From Paracoccaceae bacterium (GTDB taxonomy: Bacteria; Pseudomonadota; Alphaproteobacteria; Rhodobacterales; Rhodobacteraceae): DNA of 18,499 bases. A model generated the notes under the pieces. That model had not been told where the DNA came from. It worked only from the letters and a program-made list of their open reading frames with translations, and searched no databases. Location: contig DAOUPC010000013.1 in assembly GCA_030626365.1 (NCBI GenBank), positions 1 to 18,499 of the forward strand. The letters are read 5' to 3'. The position numbers and the translations under genes are program-made. Of the stretch, positions 1 to 6,546 are shown one piece after another (positions within the stretch are counted from its first letter, which is position 1; every line of letters begins with the position of its first letter).

Positions 1-180
1 CGTTGCAGGCCCCTCTGCTGCGGCCTCGCCCGAGGACGGCGGAGGGGTTATTTCAAACGGTTCCGGCGGGGCGATCTGTGCGGTCATCAGGAAAAAGATC
101 AGCAGTAGGAACACCACATTGATCATCGGCACGATGTTTTCGCGGGGCGCGCGTTTGGGGCGAAGTGGGGTGAACTGCAT
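1..180 (-). CDS. exbD: Second ExbD/TolR-family protein, partial (C-terminus beyond left edge)
   Basis: This is the N-terminal 60 residues of an ExbD-type inner-membrane protein, the component that with ExbB converts proton flow into work on TonB. A short basic cytoplasmic stretch (residues 7-13) leads into one transmembrane helix, PMINVVFLLLIFFLM (about 18-32), followed by a proline-rich periplasmic linker. The ATG at 180 lies 5 nt after the stop of the first exbD, so it is the next gene of the same operon. The family's essential helix aspartate (Asp25 in E. coli ExbD) is Asn21 here, codon AAT at 118-120, while the neighbouring ExbD has Asp at the matching place. The reading frame is open to the window edge, so the periplasmic domain cannot be judged. 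Confidence 0.85.
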   Translation of the reverse strand, partial: MQFTPLRPKRAPRENIVPMINVVFLLLIFFLMTAQIAPPEPFEITPPPSSGEAAAEGPAT

Positions 181-185
181 GTGCC

Positions 186-566
186 CTACTCAACCATGAT
201 CAGTCGGGTAAATCCGGCGGCGCGCAAAGCATCCATTACCGCCACCAGCCGGGCAAGGTCGGTATCCGGCCCGGCGCGCAACAGGACCGGTGCGTTCGGT
301 TTGGGCATCAGCGGGCCAAGGTGGTCGGCCAGCGCGCCCGCGCTGACGGGCAGACCGTTCAGCAACAGGGTGGCGGGGTGGACCGCGATCAGGCGCGGGG
401 CCCCTTGCCAGTGGATGTCGCCGCCGCTGCCGGTGCTTATCGGCAGGGCCATGTCCTGACCAAACCGCGCGGCCAGCATGAAGAACACCAGCAACAGGAA
501 CACCACGTCGATCATCGGTGTCAGGCTGGGCCGGCGGCGCACACGAGGGGGGGAAAAGGCAAACAT
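186..566 (-). CDS. exbD: ExbD/TolR-family biopolymer transport protein
   Basis: This 126-residue protein has the normal ExbD layout: a basic cytoplasmic N-terminus (PPRVRRRPS), one membrane helix PMIDVVFLLLVFFML (about 17-31) carrying the family's proton-handling aspartate (Asp20), and a periplasmic domain of about 90 residues. ExbD dimers sit inside the ExbB pentamer and couple the proton motive force to TonB. Its start overlaps the exbB stop by one base (TAATG), which implies translational coupling. The position after btuBFCD and exbB suggests that it powers the B12 receptor, possibly together with other TonB-dependent receptors. TolR is the main alternative, but a tol cluster would be expected to have tolA and tolB nearby. 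Confidence 0.92.
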   Translation of the reverse strand: MFAFSPPRVRRRPSLTPMIDVVFLLLVFFMLAARFGQDMALPISTGSGGDIHWQGAPRLIAVHPATLLLNGLPVSAGALADHLGPLMPKPNAPVLLRAGPDTDLARLVAVMDALRAAGFTRLIMVE

Positions 567-1195
567 TACCGGGGGCCGCCCCGGATGAATATACGGGTGG
601 CCGCGTCTTCCATATCGGCCTGAAGGCGGTCTGTGATGCTTTCGAACCAGCTAAGGGCGACACCGGCGGGAATGGCCACCGCCATGCCCGCGGCGGTGGT
701 CAGCAGGGCCACCCATATCCCCCCCGCCAGCGCCGAAGGGTCGGCCCGCGTGCCGGCCTCTTGCAAGGTCTGAAAGGCGGTGATCATGCCCAGCACAGTC
801 CCCAGCAGCCCCAGCAGCGGGGCAATGGTGGATATCAGTTCAAGCGCGCGCAGGCCCCGGCGGGCCTCGGTCAGGTCGGCACGGGCATGGCGCGATGTTT
901 CCTCGCGGGCCTGCGGTTCGCTCAGGGTCTGGTCAAGGCGGGCGGTCATGGCGGTATGGGCCAGCCGCGCCCGCAGTGACCTGCGCCCTGAAACCGTGGC
1001 CAGCGCGGTATCTGTCTGGCCATTGGCCCACAGCGTGACGGCCTGCGCGGTGGCCGACCCGGACCAGGCCCCCATCAGCGCCAGCCGCCACGCCTTCCAC
1101 AGGATCAGCGCAAGGGTCAGCACCGACAGCGCCGCAATCAGCCAGAGCGTGGCACCACCCCGGTCAAGGAAATTCAGCAGGGCCTCGGGGATCAT
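566..1195 (-). CDS. exbB: ExbB/TolQ/MotA-family proton channel protein
   Basis: This is a 209-residue polytopic inner-membrane protein with the three-helix ExbB pattern. The first helix is at about residues 15-35 (LWLIAALSVLTLALILW), a cytoplasmic region follows, and two further helices contain the family core (TIAPLLGLLGTVLGMITAF and the GGIWVALLTTAAGMAVAIP stretch). ExbB forms a pentamer around ExbD and drives TonB. I chose the ATG at 1195, which gives MIPEALLNFLD, because AAAAGGA precedes it at suitable spacing and its ATGA overlaps the stop of the small upstream ORF. The frame stays open upstream to a TTG at 1285, which would add a His-rich 30-residue leader; that longer start is less likely. 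Confidence 0.92.
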   Translation of the reverse strand: MIPEALLNFLDRGGATLWLIAALSVLTLALILWKAWRLALMGAWSGSATAQAVTLWANGQTDTALATVSGRRSLRARLAHTAMTARLDQTLSEPQAREETSRHARADLTEARRGLRALELISTIAPLLGLLGTVLGMITAFQTLQEAGTRADPSALAGGIWVALLTTAAGMAVAIPAGVALSWFESITDRLQADMEDAATRIFIRGGPR

Positions 1196-1317
1196 GTCGG
1201 TGGTCCTTTTCTTTGGGGCAGGGTGGTGGTGGGTGTGGTCGGGCCGGGTGTGATGGCCGTGGTGACTGGCGCGTTCAGCGCCCAATCAAGCATCCGGTGC
1301 GGGTGGCCAAGGCTCAT
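1192..1317 (-). CDS. Putative 41-residue small protein coupled to btuD and exbB
   Basis: I do not recognise this product. The ATG at 1317 overlaps the btuD stop in an ATGA, and its TGA at 1194-1192 overlaps the exbB ATG in another ATGA, so the ORF fills the gap between the two genes exactly. Three other junctions in this operon use the same kind of coupling. The product starts MSLGHPHRMLDWALN and ends in a Thr/Pro-rich stretch with a basic tail (QRKGPPT). It has no membrane helix or signal peptide and would be cytoplasmic. It may be a real small protein or simply a translational bridge that keeps ribosomes moving into exbB. A second open frame over the same DNA encodes a His-rich peptide in frame with ExbB. 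Confidence 0.45.
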   Translation of the reverse strand: MSLGHPHRMLDWALNAPVTTAITPGPTTPTTTLPQRKGPPT

Positions 1318-2078
1318 TTCAGCACCTCCATCGGCTGAAACACCGGCCCGGCGTCGGTGTCGCGGTAAAAGGCCGAAATGCCAAATACCTGTGCCATGTT
1401 TTGCGGGGTCAGCACGTCGCCGGGCGGGCCGTCGGCAACCAGTTTCCCGTCGTGCAGCATCAAAAGTCGGGTACAGTGGCGCGCGGCCAGCCCCAGATCA
1501 TGCAGCGACACCAGCACCGCATGGCCGCTCCGGGCCAGCCCGGCAAACACCTGCATGGTGGCGATCTGATGGGCCGGATCAAGCCCGGCAATCGGTTCAT
1601 CCGCCAGCAACAGTGGGGTTTCCTGGGCCAATGTCCGGGCGATCAGAACCCGCGCCTGTTCCCCCCCCGACAGCCGTGTGGCAATGCGGTTTCGCAACGG
1701 GTCCAGCCCCATCCGGGCAATGGCATCGTCCACCGCGCTTTGGTCCTGTGGGCGCAGGGTGGTGCCACGGGGCAGGTGTGGGATACGCCCCAGCGCAACC
1801 AGTGTTTCAACCGTAACCGGCCAGGCGATTTCGCGCGCCTGGGGCATCCACGCGGCGGCGCGCGCGCGCCGGGCCGGGGACAGGGCGGCAAGGGTCGAAC
1901 TGCCCGTACATGTCCCCGCCAGCAGGCCAAGGGCGGCGCGCATCAACGTGGTCTTGCCGGCCCCGTTCGGGCCAATCAGGCCGATACATTCGCCCGGGCG
2001 AACGGTCAGTGAAATACCGTTCAGTACGCGGCGGTTGCCAAGGGTCACGTCAAGGTCACGCAAGGTCAGCAGGCTCAT
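1314..2078 (-). CDS. btuD: Vitamin B12 ABC importer ATPase (BtuD/FecE family)
   Basis: This is the 254-residue nucleotide-binding subunit of a type II ABC importer; two copies hydrolyse ATP on the cytoplasmic face of the BtuC dimer. Visible motifs in order are Walker A GPNGAGKT (36-43), Q-loop Gln80, signature LSGGEQ (136-141), Walker B LLLADE (156-161) and H-loop His193 in SLHD. Length and motif spacing are typical. Its start overlaps the btuC stop (ATGA). The cobalamin riboswitch and BtuB receptor at the head of the operon point to B12 or a cobinamide rather than a ferric siderophore or haem. The sequence alone does not separate these subfamilies, so the substrate call rests on context. Confidence 0.92.
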   Translation of the reverse strand: MSLLTLRDLDVTLGNRRVLNGISLTVRPGECIGLIGPNGAGKTTLMRAALGLLAGTCTGSSTLAALSPARRARAAAWMPQAREIAWPVTVETLVALGRIPHLPRGTTLRPQDQSAVDDAIARMGLDPLRNRIATRLSGGEQARVLIARTLAQETPLLLADEPIAGLDPAHQIATMQVFAGLARSGHAVLVSLHDLGLAARHCTRLLMLHDGKLVADGPPGDVLTPQNMAQVFGISAFYRDTDAGPVFQPMEVLK

Positions 2079-3055
2079 GCCATTTCCTTTCGTGTCCGAT
2101 AGATCAGATGCAGGAACAACGGTGCCCCCACCAGCGCCATCAGCACCCCCAGCTTGAGGTCACGCGCCGGTAGCAGTTCGCGCACCGCGATGTCTGCCGC
2201 CAGCACCATCGCCGCCCCCCCCAGTGCTGATGCCCAAAGCAACGCCGAGGCGCGCGCGCCAACCATCCCACGCAGTAGATGTGGCACCACAAGACCGACA
2301 AACCCGATCGCCCCGGCCACCGCCGTGGCCGCCCCGACACAGGCCGCCACACCAAGGATCAGCATCAGCCGCAGGCGTGACAGGCGCAGGCCCATGGCCT
2401 CGGCCGCGTCCTCGCCCAGGGTCAGCGCATCCAGGCCCCGCCCCAGGCTGATCAGCATGCCCCAGCCAAGCACCATGAACGGCAGCGCAAGCCACACATG
2501 GGCAAAGGACCGGTCCGCCAGTGACCCCATCATCCAGAAGATGATATCGGCGGCGGCAAACGGGTTGGGCGACAGGTTCAGAACCAGCGATGTCAGCGCG
2601 CCGGCCAGCGCCGAAATGGCGATGCCCGCAAGGATCAGGGTAATCGACGTGCCACGCCGCCCGGCCAGCGCCAGGATCAGCAGCACCGCCAGCACCGCCA
2701 TCCCCAGGGCCGCCAGTGGCAGGGCCAGAGGAAAGATCAGCACCAGACCGCTTTGGATCGCCAGAACGGCCCCCAGCCCGGCGGCCCCGGATATGCCAAT
2801 CAGCCCCGGTTCGGCCAGCGGGTTGCGCAGATACCCCTGCATCGCCGCCCCCGACAGGCCCAGTGACGCGCCAATCATCACCGCCAGCAAGGCCCGCGGC
2901 AGGCGGATTTCGCGCATCACCACGCTTAAGGGGCTGGCGTCATCACGCACCAGTGCCGTCAGGCTGTCAAAGGCCCCGGCGCTGGAATATCCGCTAAGCA
3001 GCGACAATATGAAAAGCCCCGCCACCAGCACGATAAGCCCGCCTGCCAACCTCAT
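2075..3055 (-). CDS. btuC: Vitamin B12 ABC importer permease (BtuC/FecCD family)
   Basis: This 326-residue, very hydrophobic protein belongs to the FecCD/BtuC permease family, whose members usually have about ten transmembrane helices and form a homodimeric channel. Family hallmarks include RLPRALLAVMIGASLGLSGA near residue 55 and GFVGLVVPHLLR in the C-terminal third, the segment that contacts the ATPase. I placed the start at the ATG at 3055 (MRLAGGLIVLV) because it overlaps the btuF stop in an ATGA and begins directly with a membrane helix. An upstream in-frame start at 3127 would add a polar extension lying inside btuF and is unlikely. The gene is translationally coupled to btuD downstream. 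Confidence 0.92.
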   Translation of the reverse strand: MRLAGGLIVLVAGLFILSLLSGYSSAGAFDSLTALVRDDASPLSVVMREIRLPRALLAVMIGASLGLSGAAMQGYLRNPLAEPGLIGISGAAGLGAVLAIQSGLVLIFPLALPLAALGMAVLAVLLILALAGRRGTSITLILAGIAISALAGALTSLVLNLSPNPFAAADIIFWMMGSLADRSFAHVWLALPFMVLGWGMLISLGRGLDALTLGEDAAEAMGLRLSRLRLMLILGVAACVGAATAVAGAIGFVGLVVPHLLRGMVGARASALLWASALGGAAMVLAADIAVRELLPARDLKLGVLMALVGAPLFLHLIYRTRKEMA

Positions 3056-3927
3056 TGTGTGACCTCGACCGACAGGCGCAGCGCGCGCATGATCCGCACC
3101 GCGTTCAGCACCTTTGGGGTGCCGCATATCCAGTCACGGTCGGTCAGGGTTCCGGCCAGACGGGTGCCGGGCAGGGCGCGCAGGGCGGGGTGGTTCAGGT
3201 TGTCTTCGGCGCGGGCCTGACCGGGATAGTCGCGCCCGGTTATGATCACATCCGGTTGCAGCATCACCAGTTGTTCCAGCGCCAGGGTGGCCCCCCGGTG
3301 CAACCCAATCTCGGTTGCGACATTGGCAAAGCCGGCGGTGCTCAGGATGTCACCGGCCAGCGTCCGGTCGCCGGACGTATAGCTGTTGACGTAATAAAGC
3401 GCCGCGCGGGGGCGGTTAGCGGGGGCATCGTCCAGCTGTGCCAGTGCCGCGCGGAATGCGGAAATCTGCGCCAGTGCCGCCGGTTCCCGCCCCAGAACCG
3501 CGCCCATCCGGGCCAGCAATGCGGGAATGTCCTGTAACGATTGCGCAGGCGCAAAGATTTCGACCGGGATACCCAGATTGCGCAGCATCTGCACCGTGTC
3601 CGGCGATGTATAGGTGCCCGCCAGCACCAGATCGGGGGCCAGAAGGTACACCTCTTCTGCGCCCGACCCGTTGGTTGGCAGGTGGCGCGCGGCATCCGCC
3701 ATGGCCGAACTGTCGGGGTCATGGGCCAGTCGGGACACGGAAATCAACTGTCCCGGTGCCGCCAGCCCCAGCGCCAGTTGGTCGGTACACAGGTTGATGG
3801 ATACCACCCGCACAGGCGGCAACACAGGCGGCACTGGTGCAGGACCGGCCGCCGCCACCACCGCCGCCACCGCCATGCCGGTCAGGACCAGCATGGCGAG
3901 GGGGAGTATGATTCTAGAAATCCGCAC
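3052..3927 (-). CDS. btuF: Periplasmic cobalamin-binding protein (BtuF-like)
   Basis: This is a periplasmic binding protein of the BtuF/FhuD type (PF01497-like), which would collect cobalamin in the periplasm and deliver it to BtuC. I favour the GTG at 3927 as start. It overlaps the btuB end by 14 nt and gives a credible signal peptide: basic RISR, a hydrophobic core, and an alanine-rich cleavage region near residue 30. The mature part opens with RVVSINLCTDQLAL and contains EEVYLLAPDLVLAG and LQPDVIITGRDYP, the strand-helix pattern of the two lobes. The product is about 291 residues. No good Shine-Dalgarno precedes this GTG, so expression probably depends on coupling to btuB. The ATG at 4056 would lie deep inside btuB and spoil the signal peptide. 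Confidence 0.87.
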   Translation of the reverse strand: MRISRIILPLAMLVLTGMAVAAVVAAAGPAPVPPVLPPVRVVSINLCTDQLALGLAAPGQLISVSRLAHDPDSSAMADAARHLPTNGSGAEEVYLLAPDLVLAGTYTSPDTVQMLRNLGIPVEIFAPAQSLQDIPALLARMGAVLGREPAALAQISAFRAALAQLDDAPANRPRAALYYVNSYTSGDRTLAGDILSTAGFANVATEIGLHRGATLALEQLVMLQPDVIITGRDYPGQARAEDNLNHPALRALPGTRLAGTLTDRDWICGTPKVLNAVRIMRALRLSVEVTQ

Positions 3928-5758
3928 GCAGACCAACGTACAGGGCCCGCCCCGAGGCTGCAAAATTGGCCGAGGTCTGATAATCCTCGTCCAGCAGGTT
4001 CTCGATCCGCAGATAGGCGGTGGCGCTGTCGGATATGTCATAGCTAAGGGCGGCATTGACCACCGTATAGTCAGGCATCACCGTGCCAAACTCGGCCGGT
4101 CGGTCGGCCACGTGGCGCAGCGACAGATTGCCGTTCCATGCCCCGGCAAACCTTGCGTCGACCCCCAGTACCAGATCATGCCCCGGCACCCGCAGCAGGG
4201 GTGCGCCGGCCGCATCCACGGCATCGGTATAGGTATAGTTGCCAAACAGGTTCCAGGTGTCGCTGAATACCCATGCGCCTGACAATTCAACACCTTGCGA
4301 GGTCGATGTGCCGGCAACCTGTTGATATTGCCCGGTAAAGGGCAGGGGCCATGATGTCAGGGTGACGAACTGGATCAGGTTGTCGATACTGGTGTGAAAC
4401 GCCGTCGCCCTGATAAACGACCCCCCCCCCAATTGCTGTTCAACGCCCAGTTCAAAGCTTGTGCTTTCCTCGGGTTGCAGCGCGGAATTGCCATAGAACG
4501 TGCTGTTCAGTTCATAAAGCGACGGCGCGCGAAAACCGGTCGCGGCGACAGCGCGCAGGGTGGTGGCCGCGCCCAGCCGATAGGCCGCCGCAAGACGCCC
4601 CGACAGGTTGCCGCCAAAGGTGGAATGGTTGTCATAGCGCAGCGAGGCCGCCAGATCGAGATCATCGCTGGGTGCATAAAGCACCTCGCCAAAGACGCCG
4701 GTATTGTTGGTTTCGCCCAGATCAAAGCCAGAGGTAAAGCTTTCGCGCTCCCAATCGGTGCCGAACGTATAGCTTAGCGTCTCGGATCGCTGATAGGTGC
4801 CGGTATAGTCAAGCCTGCGCCGCTTGCCCAGAAACGAGGAGGCAAAACCGTTGGAACTGCTAAGGCGGTCGATCTTATAGGTCGTGGCCGAGAATGTGTG
4901 CTGTACGGCCCCGGTTTGCAGGTGCGCATAGGCCCGCAGCGCGCGGGTTTTGGTGGCGTTGAATTCGTCGAACGGCGGCAGGCCGTCGCCAAAGAATTCG
5001 TCAAAATCCCCTTCTGAATTCAGCGCATAGCCCGACAGGCCCAGTTTCAGCGTATCGCTGACCTGATAGTCGCCGGAAAAATTAAGCTGGGTGGCCTCGT
5101 ACCCGTCCGGTTCGGTGTTGGCGGCCCCGTCACGGGCGGAAAACCCGTCTGTCTTGACGTGGTTCAGGCTAAAAGACAGCCCACCACGTTCGGCCTGCGT
5201 GGTGATCGTGGCCCCGGCGCGGTAGGTGCCAAAGCTGCCCGCTTCGCCTGTCACATTCACATGGGTGCCGGGTTCGTCGCCACGCTGGCCGGTGGTGATG
5301 TTGACCACCCCGGCAATCGCACGCGAACCATAGATCGACGAACTGGACCCCTTGAGAACCTCGATCCGGGCGATGTTGGACGTGGTCAGTCCGCCCCAGT
5401 CGAACTGGGTCTGGGTCGAACTGGGGTCGGTCATGTCGATCCCGTCCACCAGAACCTTGACGTATTTTCCATCCAGCCCGCGCACCCGCAGTATGGTGTT
5501 GGTGCCCAACCCACCACTGGCACTGAGCGACAGGCCCGGCAGGCGGGAAAGGTATTGGGCAACTGTGGTATCGGCGGTCTGTTCCAGATCCTGCCGGGTG
5601 ATGATTTCAACCGTGGCCCCGGTGCGGTTCAGTTCGGTTTCCTGGCTGGATTTGTTGGCAAAAACGGTGATGTTTCCCAAATCGAACGTGTCCTGCGCCA
5701 GGGCGGGTTGGGCACAGGTGATGGCAATTGCGGATATGGTGAGGATATTTTGTTTCAT
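3914..5758 (-). CDS. btuB: TonB-dependent vitamin B12 outer-membrane receptor
   Basis: This 614-residue TonB-dependent receptor matches the usual BtuB precursor length. A signal peptide (MKQNILTIS...QPALA) ends near residue 21. The TonB-box region GNITVFANK follows, then the plug domain with RVRGLDGKYVKVLVDGID and a VLKGSSSSIYGSRAIAGVVN segment, then a beta-barrel ending in the outer-membrane-type aromatic terminus LRADF. The ATG at 5758 is chosen because GGAAAGGA lies 8 nt upstream and the signal peptide starts there; an in-frame start at 5818 would add a polar leader. Specificity for B12 is inferred from the cobalamin riboswitch upstream and btuFCD downstream. A run of ten G residues lies in codons 443-446 of the barrel. 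Confidence 0.95.
   Translation of the reverse strand: MKQNILTISAIAITCAQPALAQDTFDLGNITVFANKSSQETELNRTGATVEIITRQDLEQTADTTVAQYLSRLPGLSLSASGGLGTNTILRVRGLDGKYVKVLVDGIDMTDPSSTQTQFDWGGLTTSNIARIEVLKGSSSSIYGSRAIAGVVNITTGQRGDEPGTHVNVTGEAGSFGTYRAGATITTQAERGGLSFSLNHVKTDGFSARDGAANTEPDGYEATQLNFSGDYQVSDTLKLGLSGYALNSEGDFDEFFGDGLPPFDEFNATKTRALRAYAHLQTGAVQHTFSATTYKIDRLSSSNGFASSFLGKRRRLDYTGTYQRSETLSYTFGTDWERESFTSGFDLGETNNTGVFGEVLYAPSDDLDLAASLRYDNHSTFGGNLSGRLAAAYRLGAATTLRAVAATGFRAPSLYELNSTFYGNSALQPEESTSFELGVEQQLGGGSFIRATAFHTSIDNLIQFVTLTSWPLPFTGQYQQVAGTSTSQGVELSGAWVFSDTWNLFGNYTYTDAVDAAGAPLLRVPGHDLVLGVDARFAGAWNGNLSLRHVADRPAEFGTVMPDYTVVNAALSYDISDSATAYLRIENLLDEDYQTSANFAASGRALYVGLRADF
4421..4430 (-). repeat. G10 homopolymer inside btuB
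   Basis: Ten consecutive C on the plus strand read as ten G in the btuB sense strand, spanning the last base of Leu443 and three GGG glycine codons. It is the longest homopolymer I noticed in the window; other G-runs in the operon reach 7-8 (for example 1661-1668 in btuD and 2215-2222 in btuC). The present length keeps btuB in frame. Gain or loss of one base would truncate the receptor in the barrel. Confidence 0.9.
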
Positions 5759-5767
5759 GGGCGCGGT

Positions 5768-5807
5768 CCTTTCCAGACCTGAAATTTGGTTTTTGAGTCT
5801 GGAAAGG
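5768..5807 (-). promoter_or_regulatory. RBS-sequestering hairpin before btuB (likely riboswitch expression platform)
   Basis: A perfect 11-bp inverted repeat, CCTTTCCAGAC (5807-5797) and GTCTGGAAAGG (5778-5768), is separated by 18 nt. The 3' arm contains most of the btuB Shine-Dalgarno (GGAAAGGA), 8 nt before the ATG, so the stem would hide the ribosome-binding site. No U-run follows, which argues for translational rather than terminator control. The hairpin lies about 90 nt downstream of the cobalamin aptamer. Confidence 0.7.
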
Positions 5808-5899
5808 CAAAGGCGCACTTTCCCAAACGGTGGTCGGGTGTCACCATTACGGAAAGATACCGCCCATCAGACGCGCCCCGCGCCGGATGAAAGTGATCG

Positions 5900-6087
5900 C
5901 CTTGGCAGGTCTCCTGACTTGCGGGTCACGGCGCGGTTCCGGCCTTCCCGATCCCCGGTTGGTGGGGCTCAGTGGCATATTCAGATCGCGCTATCCGCCT
6001 ACAGTTGCGGGGGCAGTCACGGAGTTGGCCAGACTTGTGACCGCACCGCATTCCCTATTCTCGACGACTCACACCGCCGAACCAAAG
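5900..6087 (-). promoter_or_regulatory. Cobalamin riboswitch
   Basis: Read on the minus strand, this leader holds the conserved cobalamin-riboswitch blocks in order: AATAGGGAATGCGGTG, the core CTGCCCCCGCAACTGTAGGCGG, GCCACTG, and the B12-box end AGTCAGGAGACCTGCC. A closing P1 helix can be drawn between CUUUGG (6087-6082) and CCAAGG (5905-5900). In this family adenosylcobalamin binding usually shuts off downstream B12 uptake or synthesis genes. It lies about 140 nt upstream of the btuB start, so it should repress the whole btu-exb operon when B12 is plentiful. The boundaries are set by eye from P1. Confidence 0.95.
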
Positions 6088-6130
6088 CAGCTTTGGCATA
6101 GGACGAGTTTCCGCCCGGATCAAGTGTGGA

Positions 6131-6160
6131 TTGCGACAATCCCACCTTGCGGTGTGTCAA
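6131..6160 (-). promoter_or_regulatory. Candidate promoter for the btuB operon
   Basis: A perfect TTGACA (6160-6155) lies on the minus strand upstream of the riboswitch, at a position suited to transcribing it. The -10 region about 16-18 nt downstream (GTCGCA/TCGCAA) is a poor match, so only the -35 element is convincing. Confidence 0.3.
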
Positions 6161-6175
6161 AGGGGGCTGTATCCC
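6147..6175 (+). promoter_or_regulatory. Candidate promoter for gapR
   Basis: TTGCGG (6147-6152) and TATCCC (6170-6175) are separated by 17 nt and lie about 40 nt before the gapR ATG. Both hexamers are imperfect. The element overlaps the candidate btuB -35 on the other strand, so the two divergent transcripts could compete. Confidence 0.25.
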
Positions 6176-6215
6176 GCGTTCTTGCGTCCAATTTCAAAAA
6201 CCGGAAGGCCAGCCC

Positions 6216-6473
6216 ATGACCGAGACCTCAAGCGATGCCAGCTATCGTGTAACCGCAGGTGAATTGCGCCAGTTCGTTGAACGGTTCGAGCGTCTGGATA
6301 TGGAGAAAAAAGATCTGGCCGAGCAGCAAAAAGAAGTGATGGCCGAGGCCAAGTCACGCGGCTATGACACCAAGGTTCTGCGCAAGATCGTTGCCCTGCG
6401 CAAGCGCGACAAGGATGACATCGCCGAGGAAGAGGCGGTTATGGACATGTACAAAGAAGCGCTGGGCATGTAG
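6216..6473 (+). CDS. gapR: GapR-family nucleoid-associated protein (DUF2312)
   Basis: This 85-residue protein matches the DUF2312/GapR family. It has an opening helix with GELRQFVERFERLDMEKKDL, a coiled-coil-like charged helix with EVMAEAKSRGYDTKVLRKIV, and the end RKRDKDDIAEEEAVMDMYKEALG. In Caulobacter, GapR binds AT-rich, overtwisted DNA ahead of polymerases and supports topoisomerase action; the same role is inferred here. The ATG at 6216 is preceded by GGAAGG at good spacing. In-frame sequence reaches back to 6126, but it lacks family features and overlaps the promoter region. It is transcribed divergently from the B12 operon and converges on modC. Length and sequence look intact. Confidence 0.93.
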   Translation: MTETSSDASYRVTAGELRQFVERFERLDMEKKDLAEQQKEVMAEAKSRGYDTKVLRKIVALRKRDKDDIAEEEAVMDMYKEALGM

Positions 6474-6490
6474 CCCGCCCTTTCCGAACT

Positions 6491-6522
6491 GGCGCGGCCT
6501 GGCGGCATTATCGGGCCGCGCC
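6491..6522. terminator. Hairpin between converging gapR and modC
   Basis: A perfect 9-bp inverted repeat, GGCGCGGCC (6491-6499) and GGCCGCGCC (6514-6522), with a 14-nt loop lies in the short gap between the two convergent stop codons. No T-run follows on either strand, so it may act as a weak bidirectional terminator or as an RNA 3'-end stabiliser. Confidence 0.5.
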
Positions 6523-6546
6523 TGCCTGCCCTTGGGCACGTGATGG

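Noticed and set aside
59..80. Proline-rich stretch of the partial ExbD as a TonB-like segment
   Set aside because: It follows the ExbD helix directly and is the normal periplasmic linker; no TonB domain is visible in the window.
1661..1668. G8 runs in btuD (signature motif) and btuC (2215-2222) as further phase-variation tracts
   Set aside because: Runs of 7-8 are frequent here because GGG glycine codons are common; only the G10 in btuB stands out.
6088..6130. Extra hairpin CCAAAGCAGCTTTGG near the riboswitch 5' end as a terminator
   Set aside because: One arm is better explained as the P1 strand of the cobalamin aptamer.
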